DNA of 64,000 bases from Triatoma infestans (taxonomy: Eukaryota; Arthropoda; Insecta; Hemiptera; Reduviidae), in contig JAAEAF010006580.1 of assembly GCA_011037195.1 (NCBI GenBank), positions 1-64,000 of the forward strand, in the 5' to 3' direction. This document shows, one piece after another, positions 56,326 through 64,000 of this stretch. Numbering within the stretch: position 1 is the stretch's first letter; every line of letters begins with the position of its first letter. A model generated the notes under the pieces. The model was not told the origin of the DNA. It saw only the letters and a list, made by a program, of their open reading frames with translations, and did no database searches. The position numbers and the translations under genes were made by a program.

Positions 56326-56617
56326 TTCCCTTCAAATTTTTTTGGATGGATCACACTCGTTCAATAACACTGCCCACATGGAACAGATCACGTTCTCTTT
56401 CGTATAAGGTACAATCAAATAGCATATGATGGCAATTTTGCCAAGGATTATTCTGCATAGTGGCTCTGGCAAATTTTGAAACGGTGAAGGTATTCCAGTA
56501 AAACCGCGAAAATTTATAATTACTTTCAAATTTTAGCTTTGCTTCCGTCACTTATATAACGAACTCTTTATTTATTTCTTTTTCACTCCTTAATGGTTAA
56601 GGTGTGAAAACACATAG

Positions 56618-57114
56618 CGTCTACCTAATTAGCAAACCTCGTAACTCCACTTTTTGCCATTTTTGATATTTTTACGCCATCTGTTAGAAGAGATGCGTAT
56701 TCACATGCTGAGAAAACATGGTAACTCCAATTCAATTGCAAGTGTCACTAAAATTCAATTTAGCAAACTTATTAATTCCATCATTGAATATTTAAGTTGG
56801 CAAACTTTGTAACTCCTTCTGTGTACATTGCAAAAATCGTATCTCCAACATAGATTTTGGTAATACCTTGTAACTCCATTGTAAAAACCCCTATCTCCAA
56901 CACAAATTTTGGCAATACCTCGTAACTCCATTTGTTATTTTACACGACAACAAAAAATGATAATTTCTTAAAAAGCCATTTTAATAGTATTTTAATGATA
57001 CAACATCTTGTTTTTCCATTTTATCAAAACACATTTAAGTCTAGCAAGGTTTTTTTTCTCTCTCCTGTAAAGTCGAGCAATATGGAGTTACGAGGTTTGC
57101 TAATTAGGCAGACG
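56618..57114. mobile_element. TIR element with internal GTAACTCC-type array (MITE)
   Basis: Terminal inverted repeats of 32 bases (56618-56649 and 57083-57114) differ at one position; each ends in CTCGTAACTCCA. Inside, five to seven further copies of a GTAACTCCA/GTATCTCCA motif lie at spacings of roughly 40-60 bases, all in one orientation on the left half. No protein is encoded. Superfamily unknown; flanking TA on both sides is possible but the outermost base differs. Confidence 0.7.
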
Positions 57115-57449
57115 ATAAAGCTAATCTTTCTTCTTCAAGAAAGAAAATGACAAAATTTACGCTTGTCAGTGAAAGTCCTTTGATGCTCCCTTGGCTATAT
57201 GCTCATAGCCATACCAATAAGCATGGCATACCAATATGAGCCTTAAACTTATTAACAAATTTGGTGTGTTTCACACTTACACGAATTTCTTTTTCTGCAT
57301 TTAATACAATTATAACATTGAAAATCTTTTTCAACTAGAGATTTTTACACAGTTACCCAAACATAAACATTGAGGTATAAATCATCTTAGTCCAGAAGAC
57401 AGTGCTAATAACATCAACATCCCCATTAACATTTGAATCTAAGGTCATA

Positions 57450-57645
57450 GATTCTTTAGAACTCTCAAAAATAAATTTTTCTCGCAAAATGTTTCAAATA
57501 AAATTGATACGTTTATGTCTTTGTACCTACTTCCTGTGCAATAAGCATTCCAAGTTTAAAGAAAATTGTTCTTCTCGAGAAAAATCCAAAAAAATCAACT
57601 TATTCTTTAAACTCTCACTTCCGGTTAATCAATTTTCAAATATGG
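57450..57645 (-). repeat. dispersed family A, copy 14, fragment
   Basis: GCAAAATGTTTCAAATAAAA, CCAAGTTTAAAGAAAATTGT and CTCACTTCCGGTTAATC in family order. It abuts the truncated RTE-like LINE at 57646. Confidence 0.62.
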
Positions 57646-58620
57646 CTAGCAATCCGCGTGACATACCAGAGCCCGCTCTAGGGGGGCTACCTCACTGTCC
57701 TCCCTACTCCCTACTCTCGCATTCAAATGCCCCAGGATCATTATCTCTTCATTAGATTTCGCGTCCTCCAACGAGCTGCCCATATTTTCATAAAAATCAT
57801 CTTTCAATTGCGGCGGTGCATCATTATTGGGCGCATAAACTCCCAATAGCATAACTTTCCTTCCATATACCTCCAGAGATGTTCAAAATTTTCTCATTTA
57901 TTTCACTCCAAGATCTAATGTTTCTTTTATACATACTTTTAAACAAGATTGAGACTCCTGCACTGGCTCTATTTCCTTTGTCCACCCCCGACCATATATG
58001 TATGTAATTCCCCCAGACTTCCTGTCCTCTTCCCTTCTTCTTTGTCTCCGTTAAGACTGCTATATCCAGGTTTCTCTTCTGAACTTCCTCCCCTACTTCC
58101 TTACTTTATTATTCACACCCCTAACGTTCCAAGTTCCAATTGTTAAAATCCGTTTCCGCTGCCGTTGTCGTTTACCATTTATCCATCCAGTCTTTCCTAA
58201 TTGACCTTTTTTAGCCAGTGGTGCTTTTCCGTAGACGGGGAGCTGGCCCTTCGTAGACGGGGAGCTGGCCGAACCCTCTACCAGGAGGACCGGGTCCCAT
58301 TTGTTTCGGGTAGAACTTCCCTTAGATAGGTCGTCTTCACCATGACTTCCAGAGTCCTCTCCACCCTGTTGGTTGGGGAACCCCCCCTGACAGAGCGCTT
58401 TATTTGAAGTGGCGGCGCTAACTCGCCACTATCACACACCATCATCGGGTTGTGAGGTTTTTTATAGATCTCTGACCAGACCGCTCACCTCCCCTCCGAT
58501 GTGGCCCCCTTGTCCACGACTGCTTATTCGTCAGGTTTTCTGACTTATTCGCAACTAACCACTATATTTAGTGGCCACTCCACTATCCGCAACCTGTGGA
58601 CGCGCCTGGTTGCATGGGGA
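57646..58620 (-). mobile_element. RTE-like LINE 5' fragment with endonuclease
   Basis: Minus-strand endonuclease remnant. It starts near 58147 with a TIGTWNVRG motif, then LDIAVLTETKKKGRGQ, WSGVDKGNRASAGV and VYAPNNDAPPQLKDDFYENM, ending MILGHLNARVG. The His in LGHLNARVG stands where LGDLNA (catalytic Asp) is normal. Upstream (58150-58620) is GC-rich 5' sequence with a tandem 21-base duplication at about 58228-58270. The 3' part, including the RT, is missing; the break abuts a family A copy. Confidence 0.82.
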
Positions 58621-58849
58621 TGCATCAGGAAGAATTTTAGTAAATAACTAAATTGTTTTACTGATCCCAAACTTCTGATCGGTAGAGTACATATACGAAG
58701 GGACGGCAATTGGTCTTTTTGTCCGGGGCAACGTAACCGCTAGAGCGAGCGTTGCAACTAGCCATAGAAGTGCAAAGGCTTAACTTTGCAAACAAATTAA
58801 GAACAAAACCAGTTAATTAATTCAATTTACCAGAATTTACTTTTTGGAT

Positions 58850-59110
58850 TGCACAGACGGCAAATCCATCCGACAGTGCAAATTTACTGATTTTTTTTTT
58901 CACTTTTTCGTGATTCTCGAAATGGGCTGCAGCGATTTTCTATAAACGTTGAATACTATCTATACATATAAATTCTTATCACTTTTATTTGCCACATTTT
59001 TCTGAAGGAACAATAGCAATATGCTTTTCTCTAAAGTATCACTAAAATAACTGATTAGCAATATGCTTTTCTCTGAAGCACCACTAAAATAACTAATGAT
59101 TGATGACGTC
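58850..59110 (+). repeat. dispersed family A, copy 15, fragment
   Basis: CACTTTTTCGTGATTCTCGA, GCAGCGATTTTCTATAAACG and TATCACTTTTATTTGCCACA in family order, with a small internal duplication (AGCAATATGCTTTTCTCT twice). Confidence 0.6.
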
Positions 59111-60189
59111 CCGAAAATAAAACTTTTGAGACAAACAAATAATGCCTAAAATAAGATTCAAATAAAGGTGGTACAAGAAAAAAATTATGTTCCTAATCAA
59201 AATGATGCTCTGTTGACAAAGTCTGCATTTTCCCTCATAGTCTAGATTTGACATCCCTAAATTTATTTAGTCTACTGCCGCAATTTAGGAAAAAGAAATC
59301 TGGTATAAAACAATCACCCTTCATTCCTTTATTGTATAATTCATTTGCAAATAAACGGTTAGTGGACATGTATAACAGATAAATAAAGGAGGTGAGGATT
59401 ACACTTTTTACCTAAATAAGATTGCATTGTATGATAAGGCAAGCTCTCTATCAATCCAGTAGCAATGCTTGTGACGGCAATTTGCAGGACAACTTAAGTC
59501 TCGGGATAGAACACCCTTCACAATTATTTGGAAGAATATTTTAAATCGGTATTAAATATAATAAATAGATGTAAGACAGAAAATAACTTAATTAATTTTA
59601 GAGTCATAATTAGCCCCTTTAACAAATAATTGAATAATTAATAAAAGACATAAAAAAAGATAGAGCTAAGGAACAAATATAATTTTTTTTTTCTAACTGC
59701 TTTAAGAATGTAATTGTTGTAGATGAAGTTTATACTAAAAAGTTAGGACTGTCTTCTTATGAAACAAACAAAAAAAAATCAAGTTTTACATTTTAGTTGA
59801 AATAAAAAAAGAAAAATAGTTAAAAACTGATAAAATTAACGTTTCTGAATTCACCGCCAGGTAACAGCACTTGCGTAATCTAGAAATTGTAGTAGTTCAA
59901 ATAATTGCCGCTAGAAAGCACAAGCTTCTAGATATACAGGATTGTAGTTCCAAAATTTGCCACCCGATCACAGCGCCATCCTGTGATGTAAAACAAATTT
60001 CAATAGTTTAAAATGCGTCTATAGGAAGGGACGGGAAGTGGTTAGCGTAAAGGACTCCCAAAAAATTTTTTGGAAGTAGCGACACCTAGTGACAAACTAT
60101 ATAACCATAAATAAAATTGATTTCTCAGTAGGTGTTGTTATCTGGTGGCCATGTTTATAACTACAAATGTACTAATTTTAATTCATTAC

Positions 60190-60365
60190 TTTATTAATTA
60201 GAAACATACATCTGGTGTGGAACACTCACACAACTTTCTCTTACTCCAGTTTTCAAAATTATTGTAATCCACAAACTTCATAGTTAGTATACCAAATTTA
60301 ATAAAATTCGTCGGTGTTTTTATGGAGAAAATCACAAAAATAAAAAATTACTTAGATGTACATTA
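60190..60365 (-). repeat. dispersed family A, copy 16, end fragment
   Basis: ATCTGGTGTGGAACACTCAC, TTTCTCTTACTCCAGTTTTC, AAATTCGTCGGTGTTTTTAT: the edge also seen in copies 2 and 3. Confidence 0.65.
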
Positions 60366-60939
60366 TAATTTAAAAAAAAGGCGCACTCTTCATTTTTAAA
60401 CTAGAAATAAATGAATATATTAATTATATTAATATATATTAATAAAATTCAAATATTTATTTATCTTTTTTCTACATTATATTTCTTTCGCAAGTTATTA
60501 AGATAATTCTTGGCATATTATTTGCCAAGATATTTTTCTGGAATAATGCTTGATCTGATATTTTTCCCTTCTTTCTTTTTCATTTGAGGGTTCAGATTTT
60601 TTACATTTGTTTTTCAGCCAGAAGCTATAGAGGGATGCGAATCTTAATATTATCGTATGTAATAACAATGTTAAAATGAGAAATTTAAGACTATTGAAGG
60701 ATAGATTCAAATAGCAATCCATCCTATATAATCATTATTTTTATAAGCATTTATATGTAACTACCAACATACAGTTCAAGAACTTTTATCTAAATCTTGT
60801 CAATAAAATTTACGGGCTAATTTCATTTGTTGGTATTTGATTGAATATTGTATTTGATATATTTTTGAAAGCAGCTTCAAAATCTCTTGAAATGGCTGGT
60901 CCAATTGCTTGAAACATTTCTTGAGAAATTTCATTCAAT

Positions 60940-61620
60940 ATTTATTTATTTATTGCCTAAAGAAACTATACATTTCTATAGCAAGAGATTGACCTCTGCT
61001 GAAAGCTGAACAAAAAATACAAACGTTACAAGAAGAAAACATTACAAACATTACAGCTTAATCTTCAAAGTAATAAAATAATATTAAATACTTGATTAAT
61101 AAAGTAGATAGTAACAATGATTTAATGATAGGCTTTATTCATTTATAAAAATTATTTTAGGGAAGGAGTTTGAGGGATCTCCTCGTAGGTATTAAATAAT
61201 ACCTTTACAAACCTATGTATACCTTTCCTCCAAAGCTTCAGAGATAAAATAAAATAAGCGGTTTAACTTTTCTTTATTTACTATATCTAGTAAGTTAGCA
61301 AAAACATAAGAACTGTGTGAAGGTAAATACCTATTTAACAACCTCCTTCTCAAACATTTATAATAATGGCATTCCAAAATAAAGTGCATAATATTATTAT
61401 TTTTGCCCTCCATACAAGTAAAGCAACTCTTTTAGGATCAAATAAATAGGCTATTACATTATAAAAAATCCTAGGGTGATGATTACTAGCTACTCTAATT
61501 TGAGCTATCAATCTGGTTTTTATGATATTGCACCTAATATTTACATATGAACTACCATTAGCCAAGAGACATATTAATCTATAGTGGATGTTATATGAAG
61601 AGTTAAGTACTTCATTAATT
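60940..61620 (-). mobile_element. second LINE 3' fragment with CCHC tail
   Basis: Two minus-strand frames (61350-61565 and 61213-61413) join by a one-base shift into a LINE C-terminus. The Cys/His motif reads CFTCMEGKNNNIMHFILEC (CX2CX10HX4C), typical of the end of LINE ORF2. It lies just beyond the larger LINE and is a separate copy, because that one has its own C-terminus. Confidence 0.75.
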
Positions 61621-62185
61621 TTTATTATTATTCATTATTTTACATCTATACAATACCACTGGTACATGATAGATGGAGAGTGGTTTGACATACAAACTAT
61701 TAACATGCAGTAATTAGCAGAAAAACAAATGGAAGAAAAAAAAAACAAACTAAATGAATGAACAAAGTGAACAGTAAAATAAAAATTAATAAAATAAACA
61801 ACCTTCATTTGACAATAGCAATAAAGATAAAAGCCAAATAAAACAAATATAAATTAAAAATTAAAAGGTATCTATTAAAAGTCTAAAAGAAACTTTCACA
61901 TTTTTAAACTATTAATTATAAATTTATACACATCAAATACATGATCCTTATTTTTTATAGAGAAAATACTTGTTGCAGTTAATGGGTAATATTTACATAA
62001 ATATCTCTCTCTATACAAAGAAACTCAGGACAGTCAATAAACATGTAAGCCAAGGTTTCCTGACTATAGTTAGTTACAGAGAGCATAAGTTGACTCCAAG
62101 TTTACCTCATACTTAACACCCTTACTGTACACAATTAACCTTTTTTCGGATGACATTCGTACTTGACTCACAACCCTAATTATAT

Positions 62186-62461
62186 CTAGTGGACACTATA
62201 TGATAAATAGCCCTGACTTCCATGCTTGTTAACGAGCACAAGGTACATAGTACTATAGGAAGACTTGGCAATCCTCTCCAGGTTCAGACGGATCAACTTA
62301 TCTCTTAAACAATTCAGAATTGCGGTTTTTTCTTTTTCAATCAATCCAGCATCTTGCTCTATCCACAGCCAGCTAAATCCGAGGTCAGCAAAGTACTCCT
62401 TCATTTGCAAAACCCAGTTGAATTTGGTACTATTACCGACTAAACTGTCCATTGTTAACAT
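62186..62461 (-). pseudogene. LINE C-terminal fragment
   Basis: An open frame of 91 codons (WVLQMKEYFADLGFSWLWIE ... YLSYSVH) in the position expected between the RT and the C-terminal Cys/His motif of the same element. It has no recognisable domain itself. Confidence 0.55.
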
Positions 62462-62932
62462 CCTGTTGTAACAAACTTTAGGAATGCGATTATAGGCATA
62501 TTCAAAATCTTTAATTAGAATTTAAAATCTATAAAAACAAGATATCTCACTGGATGCTGCCAATGTTCCATTCTCACCATATAGCTAGCTGTGCAATTAC
62601 GGCCAGTAGTACAAGGATTTACAAATTTGGTCTGTAAGACCAATCTAACTGAATAAACTGTGTACCTTCAACGCCCATACCTCACTGCCATACAGCAGTA
62701 CCGACGGAGACACTGCTTTTCAAAAAGTTTTAACACGATACTGGCCAAGGAAGAGATCCTCTTGCATCCTAGAGTCTATAGTAATCTGCCTTTAACACAG
62801 CACAAGAAGCCACCGTACGCCAACTATTAAGCATATCTTTAGCTAGCCAAATTGATAACTTTACCCTGATATTAAGAAAACAATAGTAGCCCAAGAATTT
62901 AAAGGAACACTGCACAACCTCAATAGGTTCTT

Positions 62933-63478
62933 TCAAGTAAAAAAAGATTCCTTTTTGGATCTTCCATGGCTTTTCTTAAATATCACAATTTTAGATTTGT
63001 TTACATTGACTTCCAGTTTATTAATACTACAATATTTTTCTAATGCTTGCAGTTTTCTTTTCAAATCTACAGGTGTATTTGATAAGAGTACAACATCGTC
63101 TGCATATAAAAGGGAAGAGATGCCGTAAGTGTGATCAATCTGAACCTCAGCACAATTATGGTCTCGTAAAAACTGAACAAGATCGTTAATAAAAATCGCA
63201 AAGAGCAAAGGGGAAATAGTATCACCCTGAAGAACGCCTCTTGTAACCTGAACTTCATCAGTACATGAACTGCCAACTTTAATTTTTGTGCTGATATTCT
63301 TGTAGAGGTTCATCAAGATATTTATCCACTTACGACTCATCCCAAACTCAAATAATTTGCACCAAAGCAGACGATGATCCGCAGAATCAAACGCCTTTCT
63401 AAAATCGATAAAACATGCGTACACGCTCCCTTTTGGTTTAACTATCTGCAAATGAATCAAAGACGACAGACTAAACAA
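62933..63478 (-). pseudogene. LINE reverse transcriptase core, intact YADD
   Basis: The longest open piece of the element: it includes motif A FIDFRKAFDS (first Asp) and YADD (second and third Asp), then the KSKIVIFKK region after the palm. Neighbouring frames at 63457-63666 and beyond hold the fingers and are separated by a TAG (after ESESIPKG) and frameshifts. Confidence 0.9.
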
Positions 63479-64000
63479 ACTATCAATACAATTTCTATAC
63501 TTCCGGAAGCCATTTTGGTTTTCAACCAGAGGATTACCAAATTCAAGCCATTCCGAGGTCTATTATTCAAAACCTGAGTAACCAATTTTGTTAAGGAATT
63601 CATTAAAGAGATTCCTCTATAATTTTCAGGTTGTAAGGGGTCCCCTTTCTTAAACAGTTCAAACATTACCGATCTGCCCTATCCTTTAGGTATGGATTCA
63701 GACTCAAAGACTGCGCTAAATAAGTTGTAAATACAATCAGTACCTTCAGCAGGTAAATTCTTATAAAATTCGTTGGGTATTCCATCGGGGCCCGGAGCTT
63801 TATTATTTTTACTCATAGAAATGGCTTGTAGAATCTCATTGTAAAAAAAGTTGCATCAAAAAAAGGATGCCTTGCGTCCTCAAATTGTAATGAGAGGGAA
63901 GATGAAGGTAAAGGATAAAATTGTTTTAGGTAAACATCCCAAGTGAAAGAGCAAATGACAACAGGATTCCTTTTTAACGGAGTTTTGTACAAATTCACGG

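Larger units (their letters stand above)
62060..64000 (-). mobile_element. CR1/Jockey-like LINE, reverse transcriptase and C-terminal region, old copy running off the window
   Basis: On the minus strand the window edge enters an RT: NKAPGPDGIPNEFYKNLP, then LFKKGDPLQPENYRGISLMN, motif A ACFIDFRKAFDS, VTRGVLQGDTISPLLFAIF and motif C LLYADDVVLL. Downstream the frame is lost with many stops, then a C-terminal piece is seen at 62186-62461 and a Cys/His-like tail (SQETLAYMFIDCPEF) near 62030-62090. Such proteins copy their RNA at a nicked site. Clade is a guess from the RT wording. Confidence 0.85.

Noticed and set aside
57402..57755. 117-codon plus-strand frame
   Set aside because: Runs across family A copy 14 and the antisense of the RTE endonuclease; two unrelated repeats joined by chance.
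1..64000. CRISPR arrays, bacterial operons or phage genes
   Set aside because: No regularly spaced direct repeats with unique spacers, and the split genes and LINE/SINE content are eukaryotic.

Overview
This window is eukaryotic nuclear DNA, most likely from an insect. It is AT-rich, has long repeat-filled introns with GT-AG junctions, carries no operon-like gene packing, and holds arthropod-type transposable elements (BEL/Pao, R1/LOA-like, RTE-like and CR1/Jockey-like LINEs, a tRNA-derived SINE and MITEs). I cannot name the species or order from the sequence alone.

One host gene is present on the + strand: the orthologue of whirlin (WHRN), called dyschronic (dysc) in Drosophila. I could place 17 coding exons between 10259 and 53717. 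They join in one uninterrupted frame of 673 codons plus a TGA stop, and every splice phase agrees. The order is linker, PDZ1 (exons 2-4), PDZ2 (exons 5-6), second harmonin-N-like domain (exons 6-8), a low-complexity linker (exons 9-14) and PDZ3 (exons 15-17). The first harmonin-N-like domain and the true start codon are not visible and probably lie upstream of the window. AATAAA signals follow the stop at 53938 and 54049.

About 85-90% of the window is intron or intergenic DNA rich in mobile elements. The best preserved is a complete but inactivated BEL/Pao LTR retrotransposon (15426-22555) with 617/630 bp LTRs and a CACAT target duplication, lying in the PDZ1 intron in the sense direction. 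A GC-rich R1/LOA-like LINE (about 28600-32270, antisense) fills the intron between PDZ2 and the second harmonin-N-like domain. Older LINE pieces lie at 3590-3865, 8565-9005, 11300-11800, 49780-50335, 50975-51265, 57646-58620, 60940-61620 and 62060-64000. There are also a PIF/Harbinger-like MITE (36564-36908), a second TIR element full of GTAACTCC-type motifs (56618-57114) and at least two tRNA-derived SINE copies.

The least explained parts are three repeat systems. First, a dispersed non-coding family (here 'family A') has at least 15 copies in both orientations, built from a roughly 330 bp module with an internal GT microsatellite. Second, a foldback family ('family B') carries a conserved hairpin followed by GAAACGTC that resembles a hammerhead ribozyme core. 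Third, a large diverged inverted repeat made of an AT-rich minisatellite flanks the BEL insertion and could let the dysc pre-mRNA fold back on itself.
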